From Pseudomonadota bacterium (GTDB lineage: Bacteria > Pseudomonadota > Gammaproteobacteria > Xanthomonadales > Rhodanobacteraceae), in NCBI GenBank assembly GCA_018240565.1, contig JAFEFO010000034.1, forward strand, positions 62,001-126,000: DNA of 64,000 bases. Reading direction: 5' to 3'. Positions 10,042 to 17,663 of this stretch are shown here, one piece after another. The notes under the pieces were generated by a model that made no database searches, had not been told where the DNA came from, and saw only the letters and a program-made list of their open reading frames with translations. The first letter of the stretch is position 1. Each line of letters begins with the position of its first letter. Position numbers and translations under genes: made by a program.

Positions 10042-10119
10042 ATCCATCTGCGAGAATCGGCTTCAGCTCGCGTAGGGCGAGAGCAGCACAACGTATCGTG
10101 CCATCGCCATTGCCAAAAT

Positions 10120-10163
10120 TGACCTGAGATCGGATTTTGTAGCCAATCAAGCGGTGAGTCTCG
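10120..10163. repeat. IS left inverted repeat
   Basis: The terminal inverted repeat at the orfB end of the insertion sequence. Its outermost ten bases are identical to the other end, and further matching blocks extend to about 40 bases. Confidence 0.85.
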
Positions 10164-10986
10164 ACTCGATATTACGCGTTTCTTGCCAAGCTTTGCGGAC
10201 CTGGGCGGGTGGCTGATAACGATGCGCGCTGTGCGGCCTCCGCTCGTTGTAGAACTGCCGCCAGCGCTCGATCAACACCTTCGCCTCGACCCGAGTGCGG
10301 AACCATTCGCGGTTGAGCAGCTCGTCGCGCAGCTTGCCGTTGAAGCTTTCGACCACGCCGTTTTGCCATGGGCTGCCCGGTGCGATGAATGCCGGGCCGA
10401 TCGCGTTGTCGCGCAGCCAGCGCATCACCTTGGCCGCCGTGAACTCCGCACCGTTGTCGGAGCGCACGTACGCCGGCTTGCCGTACAAGCGCATCAGGCG
10501 CGACAGCGTCAGGATCACGTCCTGCGAGCGCAGGCTCGCACCAACCTCGATCGTCAGACACTCGCGCGTGTACTCGTCGATCACGCACAACAGCTTGAGC
10601 ACCCGGCCATCGACCAACTGGTCGTGCACGAAGTCGTAGCTCCACACGGCATTGGGCCGTATTGCGCCTGGCAACCGGATATCGCTGCCGGACCGTCGCC
10701 GCCGTGGCCGTCGGCGTGGGATATTCAGGCCCAGCGAGCGCCACAGCCTACGCACGCGCGACTCGCTCAGCGACAACCACGCCGCCATGCGCCGATAGCC
10801 AAAGCGCGGCACGTCCTGCGACGCCGTGATCAATCGCTGCCCGATGACGCGATCCTTGCCGGGTTGTTTCAACGCATAACACGCCACGCGCCGACTCAGG
10901 CCCAGGTAGCGACATGCCTTGCGTTGCGAAACTCCCCGGCGAGTCAGATGTTCCAGCGCCACGCGCCGTCCCGACGGGGTTGTCAT
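10147..10986 (-). CDS. IS3-family transposase OrfB (catalytic part)
   Basis: The catalytic domain of the IS3 transposase, made mainly as an OrfAB fusion by a -1 frameshift. From the ATG at 10986 it is 279 residues. An HTH_21-like segment (about 20-70) precedes the rve integrase core, with the DDE triad at 'WSYDFVHD', 'RSDNGAEF' and '[10 protein letters not shown]'. The frame is open upstream across the slippage site, allowing fusion to OrfA. All catalytic residues are present and there is no internal stop. Confidence 0.93.
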   Translation of the reverse strand: MTTPSGRRVALEHLTRRGVSQRKACRYLGLSRRVACYALKQPGKDRVIGQRLITASQDVPRFGYRRMAAWLSLSESRVRRLWRSLGLNIPRRRPRRRRSGSDIRLPGAIRPNAVWSYDFVHDQLVDGRVLKLLCVIDEYTRECLTIEVGASLRSQDVILTLSRLMRLYGKPAYVRSDNGAEFTAAKVMRWLRDNAIGPAFIAPGSPWQNGVVESFNGKLRDELLNREWFRTRVEAKVLIERWRQFYNERRPHSAHRYQPPAQVRKAWQETRNIESRLTA

Positions 10987-11246
10987 TTTTTTCGACCAAA
11001 CTCCTTCAAACCGTCTATCACCAACATTTGCTCGGCAACCAAGCGCTTGAGGCGAGAGTTTTCCGATTCCAAATCCTTCAATCGGCGTGCATCGGCAACG
11101 TCCATCCCACCGTACTTGTTGCGCCACCGGTACAGCGTTTGCTCGGTGATGTTGTGCCCCTTGCACACATCTCGCATCGGCATCTGTTTCGTCTCTGCCT
11201 CGCGCAGGATCCGGATGATCTGTTCTTCGCTATGTCGCTTCTTCAT
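10983..11246 (-). CDS. IS3-family transposase OrfA (DNA-binding part)
   Basis: An 87-residue protein with a helix-turn-helix (about residues 5-50, '[12 protein letters not shown]' and '[15 protein letters not shown]') and a C-terminal leucine-zipper-like coiled coil. It binds the IS ends and forms part of the OrfAB transposase. The ATG at 11246 starts at Met-Lys-Lys-Arg, the usual start in the subgroup. The last codons CGA AAA AAA TGA overlap the slippery A7 run at 10986-10992, from which a -1 shift enters orfB. Confidence 0.9.
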   Translation of the reverse strand: MKKRHSEEQIIRILREAETKQMPMRDVCKGHNITEQTLYRWRNKYGGMDVADARRLKDLESENSRLKRLVAEQMLVIDGLKEFGRKK

Positions 11247-11271
11247 GGAGTTCTCCTTGACCAATAGGTTA

Positions 11272-11315
11272 AGAGAACTCACCATCCAAGTGGCTACACG
11301 ATTTGTCTCAGGTCA
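11272..11315. repeat. IS right inverted repeat
   Basis: The terminal inverted repeat at the orfA (promoter-proximal) end. Its complement begins TGACCTGAGA like the left end. The IS promoter should lie in or beside it. Confidence 0.85.
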
Positions 11316-11367
11316 AAATACCTACATGTGTCCCGGCCTTTGACTGCACCGGAAAAAGAAAACTGAA

Positions 11368-12351
11368 TTACGTTAGCGAATTGAAGCCGAACACCCATTT
11401 CCAGGAACCGCCAACCTTCACATAGACTTCATTCACGAAGACTTTCAGCCCGCCGATGTCCTGGCCACCGCAGGTGCCCGTATACGCTCCCGTCAATGTC
11501 AGAATGCCGACCGTCGGCGAAACGGAAGTTCCGACAGCGTTGGTAACCTTGTAGCCGCTGACTTCACATAACGTGCTCGTCCACGCCTTTACCGTGGCGG
11601 CTTTGTCCGCGGAAAACGTACCGTAAATATCGACGAAGGCAATATCGTTTGCGGTCGTGGCGATGATCTTTTCGGCGTCGTGCCGCATCCACCCATCCTC
11701 CGCGGCATTGTCGACCGCCAACAGCTCACGGGTGAGCGGGTCAGCAGTCACACTGCGCGTGGAAGCATCCGTGTTGGCCTTCGTTGTGGCGTGTGCATGC
11801 GTCCCCGACTCCGCTGCTTCGGCGTTCGCCGGTGGAGCGTTGGGGTCGACGATCGCATTGGCGCCATGGAACACCGCCTGCCACTGGTCGCCATGCCTGA
11901 CCCAGAGCGTTGCGGCACGAACCGGGCTGGGCATTTTCTCAGTCTTGCCATCGGCAGTGCAGCTACCTTGCATGTTCGACACATAGCTGAGCACGTAGGC
12001 ATCGTTGTCGATCTTCAGCATCCGTGGTTCGGTCAGCATCCATCCCGGACTCACCTCGCATTTGATGCCGCTGATCTGCTTGATGGCATCCGCCTTGCTC
12101 TGGCGAACTCCGGCTTTCTGCGCCACCCACTTGTCGCCAAGCAGGTTCTCGAAGAATTTTCCGTCGCCTTTGACGTAGGCCTCGTGCGCCTGGCGTTCCA
12201 AGGCAAGCATCGCATCGACGGTGGGAGCAGAGCTGGCCGACCTGGCGGGATGACTGCTCTGCGCTTGCACATTGCCGGTGGGTGCTGCCCACGCCGACAT
12301 GACCATGACGGTACTCAAGCCGCACGACCGGTACACGGATTTCGAGATCAT
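11368..12351 (-). CDS. secreted protein with two DUF4440/SnoaL-like domains
   Basis: A 327-residue protein whose N-terminus (to about residue 32, ending Val-Gln-Ala-Gln) is a signal peptide, so it is probably periplasmic. Two regions (about 45-165 and 200-327) each look like the small cone-shaped NTF2/DUF4440 fold. Both open with an amphipathic helix such as 'LERQAHEAYVKGDGKF' or 'LAVDNAAEDGWMRHDAEKI' and both end in a Trp-containing strand. These proteins can be enzymes or ligand binders, and no catalytic residues can be assigned. The start at 12351 is chosen because GGGGAAAG lies just upstream and a signal peptide follows. The gene stands alone, divergent from the aldehyde dehydrogenase gene. 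Confidence 0.65.
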   Translation of the reverse strand: MISKSVYRSCGLSTVMVMSAWAAPTGNVQAQSSHPARSASSAPTVDAMLALERQAHEAYVKGDGKFFENLLGDKWVAQKAGVRQSKADAIKQISGIKCEVSPGWMLTEPRMLKIDNDAYVLSYVSNMQGSCTADGKTEKMPSPVRAATLWVRHGDQWQAVFHGANAIVDPNAPPANAEAAESGTHAHATTKANTDASTRSVTADPLTRELLAVDNAAEDGWMRHDAEKIIATTANDIAFVDIYGTFSADKAATVKAWTSTLCEVSGYKVTNAVGTSVSPTVGILTLTGAYTGTCGGQDIGGLKVFVNEVYVKVGGSWKWVFGFNSLT

Positions 12352-12522
12352 CGCTTTCCCCTTGTTGGCCTTCTGCACACTTCGCTGGCAGGTCGCCATC
12401 CATCGGCGCGTCCCGTCTTTGGCATGCGACTCTACGCCGAGGGACATTAGGACGCTACTGCCGAACTATTTTTCAGCCTGACGCGAGTAGAATCCAAGCA
12501 CCAATTCGAGCCGGAGCTCGTA

Positions 12523-13956
12523 ATGCTCAAACCCACCTACCCCTACTACCTCGCCAATAGACCGGTTGCACCGAATACCGATCTGGAAGTCACCGACAAG
12601 TACACGGGCAAGGTGGCGACGCGCGTGGCGCTCGCGGATGCGAAGGCGATCGATGCCGGCATCGCCGCGGCGGTCGCGGCGCAGGAACCCTGCCGCAAGA
12701 TGGCGCCATTTCAGCGCCAGGCCATCCTCGAACATTGCGTGAAGCGCTTCCGCGAGCGCTTCGATGAACTCGCCATGGCGCTGTGTATCGAAGCCGGAAA
12801 ACCCATAAAGGATGCACGTGGCGAGGTCACGCGGTTGATCGATACCTTCAAGGTCGCCGCCGAGGAATCAGTGCGCATCGATGGCGAGGTGATCAATCTG
12901 GAAATCTCGCCGCGCGCAAAAGGCTACCGCGCGTTTACCAAGCGCGTGCCAATCGGACCGTGTTCGTTCATCTCGCCGTTCAATTTTCCACTGAACCTCG
13001 CCGCGCACAAGGTTGCCCCGGCGCTTGCGGTCGGTTGTCCGTTCGTGCTCAAACCGGCCAGTCGTACACCCATCGGCGCCCTGATCATCGGCGAAGTGCT
13101 GGCCGAAACCGATCTGCCCGCCGGCGCGTTCTCGATCCTGCCGGCGCACCGCGACGGCGCGGACCTGTTCACCACCGACGAGCGCTTCAAGTTGCTGTCA
13201 TTCACCGGCTCGCCCGCCGTCGGCTGGGATCTCAAGGCCCGCTCGGGCAAGAAGAAAGTCGTGCTCGAACTCGGCGGCAATGCGGCTGCCATCGTCGATG
13301 CGGATCAAGCCGAGCGCCTGGACTTCGTCGTCGAACGCATGTGCTTCGGCGCGTTCTACCAGTCTGGCCAGAGCTGCATCGGCGTGCAGCGCATTCTGGT
13401 GCAGGAAACGCTATACGACCGTTTCCGCGATGCCTTCGTCGCGGCGACGAAGAAACTCGTTGCCGGCGATCCCAAGGACGAGAAAACTTTCATTGGCCCG
13501 ATGATCGACGGAAAGGAAGCCAAGCGCCTGGACGACTGGATACAGGAAGCCGTGAAAGCCGGCGCAAAAATCCTCTGCGGTGGCAAACGTACGGGAGCCA
13601 TGCTCGAAGCCACCGTACTGGAGGACGTCGATCCGCGCCAGAAAGTCAGTTGCATGGAAGCGTTCGGACCCGTTGCGATCCTGCAAAAGTACAAGGACTT
13701 CGACGACGCCATCCGCCTCGTCAACGATTCGGAGTTCGGCCTGCAGGCCGGCCTGTTCACCTTCGACGTGCGCAAGACGATGCGCGCCTGGGACGAACTC
13801 GATGTCGGCGGCGTGGTGATCGGCGACGTGCCGAGCTTCCGCGTCGACAATATGCCCTATGGCGGCGTCAAGGATTCCGGGCTGGGCCGCGAAGGCATCC
13901 GCTACGCTATCGAAGACATGACCGAGATACGCCTGATGGTGATGCGCGACGCCTGA
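12523..13956 (+). CDS. NAD(P)-dependent aldehyde dehydrogenase
   Basis: A 477-residue member of the aldehyde dehydrogenase superfamily, which oxidises an aldehyde to a carboxylate in the cytoplasm. The general-base Glu is near residue 249 in 'LELGGNAA' and the nucleophilic Cys near residue 285 in 'SGQSCIG'. The Rossmann-type coenzyme segment includes 'FTGSPAVGW'. The C-terminal 'PYGGVKDSGLGREG' motif is present. GGAG lies 7 bases before the ATG. The ECF sigma factor gene follows after 27 bases. The substrate cannot be told from sequence; a succinate-semialdehyde-like or glyceraldehyde-like activity is possible. Confidence 0.9.
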   Translation: MLKPTYPYYLANRPVAPNTDLEVTDKYTGKVATRVALADAKAIDAGIAAAVAAQEPCRKMAPFQRQAILEHCVKRFRERFDELAMALCIEAGKPIKDARGEVTRLIDTFKVAAEESVRIDGEVINLEISPRAKGYRAFTKRVPIGPCSFISPFNFPLNLAAHKVAPALAVGCPFVLKPASRTPIGALIIGEVLAETDLPAGAFSILPAHRDGADLFTTDERFKLLSFTGSPAVGWDLKARSGKKKVVLELGGNAAAIVDADQAERLDFVVERMCFGAFYQSGQSCIGVQRILVQETLYDRFRDAFVAATKKLVAGDPKDEKTFIGPMIDGKEAKRLDDWIQEAVKAGAKILCGGKRTGAMLEATVLEDVDPRQKVSCMEAFGPVAILQKYKDFDDAIRLVNDSEFGLQAGLFTFDVRKTMRAWDELDVGGVVIGDVPSFRVDNMPYGGVKDSGLGREGIRYAIEDMTEIRLMVMRDA

Positions 13957-13983
13957 CCCCGAAAGCCGCCCGCCGACGTTTCC

Positions 13984-14538
13984 ATGAAGGACGCCTCCTA
14001 CCCGGACGAAACGCTGATGCTGGCCTATGCGCGCGGCGACCTGCGCGCTTTCGACACGCTCTACGCGCGCAGCCGCGGCATGCTGTATCGCTACATCCTG
14101 CGCAGCGTGGCCGACCGCGCCGTGGCGGACGAACTGTTCCAGGAAACCTGGAGCCGGCTGATCGTCGCGCGTGAGCGCTACCGCGTCGAGGCGAAGTTCA
14201 CGACCTGGCTGCTGCAGATCGCGCACAATCTCGTCGTCGATCACTTCCGCCGCAGCCGCCCGCAGGCTGGCGTGGAGGAAACCGAAGCCGTGCTGCGCGA
14301 GCTGGATGCGCCGGAATCCGATCGCCCCGACCATGCGTTGAGCGATTTCGAGGAACGTCGGCGCTTGCAGATCGTTCTCGACGCCCTGCCCGCCGAACAG
14401 CGCGAGGCGTTCGTGTTGCGCATGGAGTCGGGGCTCGGGCTCGCTGAAATCGCGCAACTGACCGGCGCCGGGCAGGAAACCGTGAAATCGCGCCTGCGCT
14501 ATGCGTTTGCGAAAATCCGCGAGAGGCTGGCCGAATGA
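13984..14538 (+). CDS. ECF-type RNA polymerase sigma factor
   Basis: A 184-residue sigma-70-family protein containing only regions 2 and 4, as in extracytoplasmic-function sigma factors. Region 2 spans about 18-85 ('LYRYILRSVAD', 'ADELFQETWSRL', 'FTTWLLQIAHN'). Region 4 spans about 120-180 with the helix-turn-helix 'GLAEIAQLTGAGQETVKSRLRYA'. The stop codon overlaps the next start by 4 bases, a common layout for a sigma factor and its regulator. The target promoters and inducing signal are unknown. Confidence 0.92.
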   Translation: MKDASYPDETLMLAYARGDLRAFDTLYARSRGMLYRYILRSVADRAVADELFQETWSRLIVARERYRVEAKFTTWLLQIAHNLVVDHFRRSRPQAGVEETEAVLRELDAPESDRPDHALSDFEERRRLQIVLDALPAEQREAFVLRMESGLGLAEIAQLTGAGQETVKSRLRYAFAKIRERLAE

Positions 14539-15338
14539 ACAGCGGCAAATCCCAATTCGAACGCGACTTCGAAGCGTTTCTCGAAGGCGGCGATGCGCGC
14601 CTGGATGCGCTGTATCGCAAGCTGCCGCACGCCGAACCCGATGCACAACTCGACGCCGCCGTGCACGCGATGGCGCAACGTGCCGTAGCGGGCAAGGCGC
14701 CGGTTTCCGTTGCAACGCGCCGCCGCTGGCTGCCGGCGTTTGCCGCCGCGGCCGTGGTCATCTTCGCCGCGGGAGTCGTGATGCGACTGGGCCCGCAACA
14801 CTCGCAGCGTCCGGTTCCAGCGGAGTCGACAATGCCCGTCGCCGCGCCTGCGCCCGCCGCCGAATCGCCGCCCCCCATGCCGGCAACCCGCGAATCCGCT
14901 CCGGCCCCCATGGCGGCGCTGCCGCGGCCTGCACCGCCCGTACCTGCAGCCAAGCCTTTGCCGCGTCGAGTCGACAAGGCCGAGAACACGTCGGTGCGTC
15001 CCGCGCCGCAGGCGTTTCCATCGGCCGCACCAACGATGCGCGCGGCAGCACCGGCATCATCATCCATGCAAGCCAAACCGGAAGTTTCGGCCCCCGCCTC
15101 GGCAGGGTCGATGCGTGCGAAGCAGGCTGACGCGGAAGCTGCTGGCGCGCCGGCAGCAAGCCTTGCCGCACCCGTGGAAGAAGATCGCAACGCGACCTTG
15201 TATCCGGAACATTGGCTGGCGAACATCCGCCAGATGCTGCGCGAGAACCGGCGTGAGGAGGCGCTGCGCAGTCTGGAAAAATTCCGCAAACGCTACCGGG
15301 ACTATCGCCTGCCGGATGATTTGCGCGATTTGCACTAA
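14535..15338 (+). CDS. membrane-anchored sigma-factor partner, Pro/Ala-rich
   Basis: A 267-residue single-pass membrane protein. A cytoplasmic N-terminal helical part (1-70) is followed by one transmembrane segment (about 74-93, 'LPAFAAAAVVIFAAGVVM'). A long Pro/Ala-rich linker (about 95-205) leads to a short conserved-looking helical C-terminus (about 215-267) with 'WLANIRQMLRENRREEALRSL'. The ATGA overlap with the sigma factor gene implies coupled translation, so an anti-sigma role is likely. The zinc-binding HxxxCxxC motif of ZAS-type anti-sigma factors is absent, so the family is uncertain. Confidence 0.65.
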   Translation: MNSGKSQFERDFEAFLEGGDARLDALYRKLPHAEPDAQLDAAVHAMAQRAVAGKAPVSVATRRRWLPAFAAAAVVIFAAGVVMRLGPQHSQRPVPAESTMPVAAPAPAAESPPPMPATRESAPAPMAALPRPAPPVPAAKPLPRRVDKAENTSVRPAPQAFPSAAPTMRAAAPASSSMQAKPEVSAPASAGSMRAKQADAEAAGAPAASLAAPVEEDRNATLYPEHWLANIRQMLRENRREEALRSLEKFRKRYRDYRLPDDLRDLH

Positions 15339-16300
15339 GGCTGCGGCTTCGCCTGCTCGGTCAAGCCGACCTGCAACCAGCCCAAGTTGAATCCGATCGC
15401 GGTTGCCTGCGGATTGCTCCACGCATAGTCGATGATCGCGCCGCTGGCATCGTCGATGACGTTGAGTTGCAGCACGTCGAGCTTGCGTTCGGCGTAGGTC
15501 TTGCGTTCGAGTTGCAGCGACCAGCCGCTGGCCGCGCCATCGCGCCAGCGCAATTCGGCGCGACCGCCCTCGCTGGACAGGTGCAAATCCTTTTGCAGGT
15601 GCCAGTCCTGGTTGCCGGCGCGCGCCTTTGGGCCGCCACCATTGATCGCGGCCCAGCCGTCGAACCAGCGCACGCGGCGCGCGGCAATCGCGGCATCCGT
15701 GCCACGCGCCTGGTCAGCGAACGTGACGGTGCGCAGCATGTCACCATCCAGAACAAGGCGCAGCGGCAGCAAGGCGGCGGATTCGCCGAGCCCCGGCAAC
15801 AGCGCGCTGCACGCGCTCGCGCTCGCCTGCGCTTCGAACCGCGAATTCTTCCACTCGCCGGACTGCGCGCAGGGCGCAAGCTCGGCCCATTGCGCGGCGT
15901 CGAAGGCGAACTTGCGCTTGCCGTCGAACATGTCGCCCGCCGCCGCCGGATCGAGCGCACGGTACGGCGTGAGCGTCACCCGATTGCCATTGTCCGCGGC
16001 GGTGGCGCGCAGCAGCCACAATGCATGCGACGCGGTCTTGTCGGCGGCGGTGGATTGCAGGCGCCACAACCACGCGCTGCCCTCGCGCCCTTGCTGCGCC
16101 AGTCGCAAGCCCTCGCGCACGCGCGGCACCGCGATGGCCGATGCCTGCATGGCTTGCTCATGGTTGTCCCAATCGCCCGCCAGCGCGGCATCCAAACGCG
16201 TCAGCGCGTCGCCGGCGGCGCTTGCGCTGCCGCTGCGGCTGGGCAACGCCTGGCAAGCCGCGAGCAAGCAGGACAAGATCAAGGTTACGACGCTGCGCAT
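15335..16300 (-). CDS. lipoprotein, possibly CpcT/CpeT-like
   Basis: A 321-residue putative lipoprotein. The start at 16300 gives a signal peptide with lipobox Leu-Ala-Ala-Cys (Cys near residue 16). The mature part has 'LAGDWDNHEQAMQ', then 'TPYRALDP', a Trp/Cys-containing strand region and a C-terminal half that reads like a beta-barrel domain. This order faintly recalls the CpcT/CpeT family (chromophore lyases in cyanobacteria), whose proteobacterial members have no known function. I do not recognise it firmly. It converges on the sigma-partner gene with a 4-base overlap of their ends. Confidence 0.5.
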   Translation of the reverse strand: MRSVVTLILSCLLAACQALPSRSGSASAAGDALTRLDAALAGDWDNHEQAMQASAIAVPRVREGLRLAQQGREGSAWLWRLQSTAADKTASHALWLLRATAADNGNRVTLTPYRALDPAAAGDMFDGKRKFAFDAAQWAELAPCAQSGEWKNSRFEAQASASACSALLPGLGESAALLPLRLVLDGDMLRTVTFADQARGTDAAIAARRVRWFDGWAAINGGGPKARAGNQDWHLQKDLHLSSEGGRAELRWRDGAASGWSLQLERKTYAERKLDVLQLNVIDDASGAIIDYAWSNPQATAIGFNLGWLQVGLTEQAKPQP

Positions 16301-16374
16301 GCCGCATCTCCGTGCGAATCGATGCGCCAAGCATAGCGTATCGCCAGCGTGTTCCAATCCGCTATGCTGCGCGC

Positions 16375-16797
16375 ATGCCGCAGATCCAGCCTGCCGATCC
16401 CACCCAGCGCCGCCGCGTCGCCGTCATCCTCGCGATCGCCGCGATCGTCCTGATCGCGTTGTTTGTTGCGTTCGATCATTGGCTGGAAAGCGCCGCGCAG
16501 CGCATGGACACCACGGCGCTGGTGCAATCCGTCGCGCACCTGATCGGCGCCTGTGTGATCGCGATGACGCTGTGCCTGCTCGCGCTCGGACGCCACCTGC
16601 TGCTGCGCGGGAGGCGCATCATCCGTGACCGCCGCTATCCGGCCAATGACGCACGCCCGCTGCGCGATACGCCGGTGCGCGAAAGCGAGGAAGCCGTGCG
16701 CATCGGCAATGCCAGCCGCACCGCCGGCCTGGTCGCCTGCCTGCTCGGCGTGGCGGTCGCGGTGGTGGGCTGGTTCTGGGTCGGTTCGCTGGGCTAG
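16375..16797 (+). CDS. small inner-membrane protein, unknown function
   Basis: A 140-residue protein with three likely membrane helices: about 15-36 ('[19 protein letters not shown]'), about 50-72 and about 115-137. A charged cytoplasmic loop rich in Arg separates the second and third. No family is recognised. The ATG at 16375 is the first methionine after the divergent lipoprotein gene. Its stop overlaps the end of convergent galU by 4 bases. Confidence 0.6.
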   Translation: MPQIQPADPTQRRRVAVILAIAAIVLIALFVAFDHWLESAAQRMDTTALVQSVAHLIGACVIAMTLCLLALGRHLLLRGRRIIRDRRYPANDARPLRDTPVRESEEAVRIGNASRTAGLVACLLGVAVAVVGWFWVGSLG

Positions 16798-17663
16798 GCG
16801 GATTTGACGAACGCGCGCGTCGCGTCCGCCAGCGCCGGATCCTGCAGGGCGAAGTGCAGCGTCGCCTGCACGAGTCCGAGCTTGCTGCCGCAATCAAAGC
16901 GCGTGCCATCGAAGCGGAACGCGTGCACGTCGCCATCGCGCAGCAAGGCGGCGATGGCATCGGTCAACTGGATTTCGCCACCGGCACCGGGCGTGGTCTT
17001 TTCCAGCAACTCGAAAATGCGTCCGGGCAATACGTAGCGGCCGACGATGGCGAGGTTCGACGGCGCGACCTCGGGTTTGGGTTTTTCCACGACGTGGCGC
17101 ACGCGCGCCGCACGTCCGTCGCCGCTTTCGGCATCGACGATTCCGTACTTGTGGGTCTCATCGCGCGGCACTTCCTCGACCGCGATGACGCCGGCGTCGC
17201 GGCTGGGTGCGAATTGCGCCATCTGGCGCAAGGCACCGGCGCCCCGATTCCAGATGAGGTCGTCCGGCAGGATCACGCCAAAGGGCTCGTCGCCGATGAC
17301 CGGCTTGGCGCACAACACCGCATGGCCCAGGCCCAGTGCTTCGGATTGCGTCACGTACACACAGCGCACGTTCCTGGGAATCAGATCGCGCACGGCGGCG
17401 AGCAATTCACGCTTGCCGCTGCGTTCGAGCTTTTGTTCCAGCTCGTAGGCGGTGTCGAAATAGTCGGCGATGGCGTGCTTGTAGCGACTGGTGATGAAGA
17501 CCAGCGTGTCGGCGCCGGCATCCACCGCCTCGTCGACGGCGTACTGGATCAATGGCTTGTCCAGCACCGGCAGCATTTCCTTGGCCACCACCTTAGACGC
17601 GGGCAGGAAACGCGTGCCGAGTCCGGCAACGGGGAAAACAACCTTGCGCAACGGTGCGTTCAT
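16794..17663 (-). CDS. galU: UTP-glucose-1-phosphate uridylyltransferase
   Basis: A 289-residue nucleotidyltransferase that makes UDP-glucose from UTP and glucose-1-phosphate for LPS, exopolysaccharide and glucan synthesis. The N-terminal '[22 protein letters not shown]' region (split here as the GlxGTR loop plus catalytic Lys) and '[25 protein letters not shown]' match the GalU family. Its ATG directly follows the stop of the FlaA1/CapD-type gene with no gap, so it is the last gene of the envelope polysaccharide operon lapB-wecA-capD-galU. Confidence 0.95.
   Translation of the reverse strand: MNAPLRKVVFPVAGLGTRFLPASKVVAKEMLPVLDKPLIQYAVDEAVDAGADTLVFITSRYKHAIADYFDTAYELEQKLERSGKRELLAAVRDLIPRNVRCVYVTQSEALGLGHAVLCAKPVIGDEPFGVILPDDLIWNRGAGALRQMAQFAPSRDAGVIAVEEVPRDETHKYGIVDAESGDGRAARVRHVVEKPKPEVAPSNLAIVGRYVLPGRIFELLEKTTPGAGGEIQLTDAIAALLRDGDVHAFRFDGTRFDCGSKLGLVQATLHFALQDPALADATRAFVKSA

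Larger units (their letters stand above)
10120..11315 (-). mobile_element. IS3-family insertion sequence, IS407-like, 1196 bp
   Basis: A complete insertion sequence read on the minus strand. The ends are imperfect inverted repeats that both start TGACCTGAGA and share the inner blocks TGTAGCCA and GGTGAGT. The element is flanked by a 4-bp direct repeat AAAT (10116-10119 and 11316-11319), the duplication length of the IS407 subgroup. It carries orfA and orfB joined by a seven-A slippage site. Both reading frames are intact, so the copy is potentially active and recently inserted. It lies between the APC permease and the DUF4440-like gene and breaks neither. Confidence 0.93.

Noticed and set aside
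10987..11166. OrfB reading from an upstream start inside orfA
   Set aside because: The 60 extra codons are the out-of-phase reading of orfA; the IS makes the fusion by frameshift at the A7 run.
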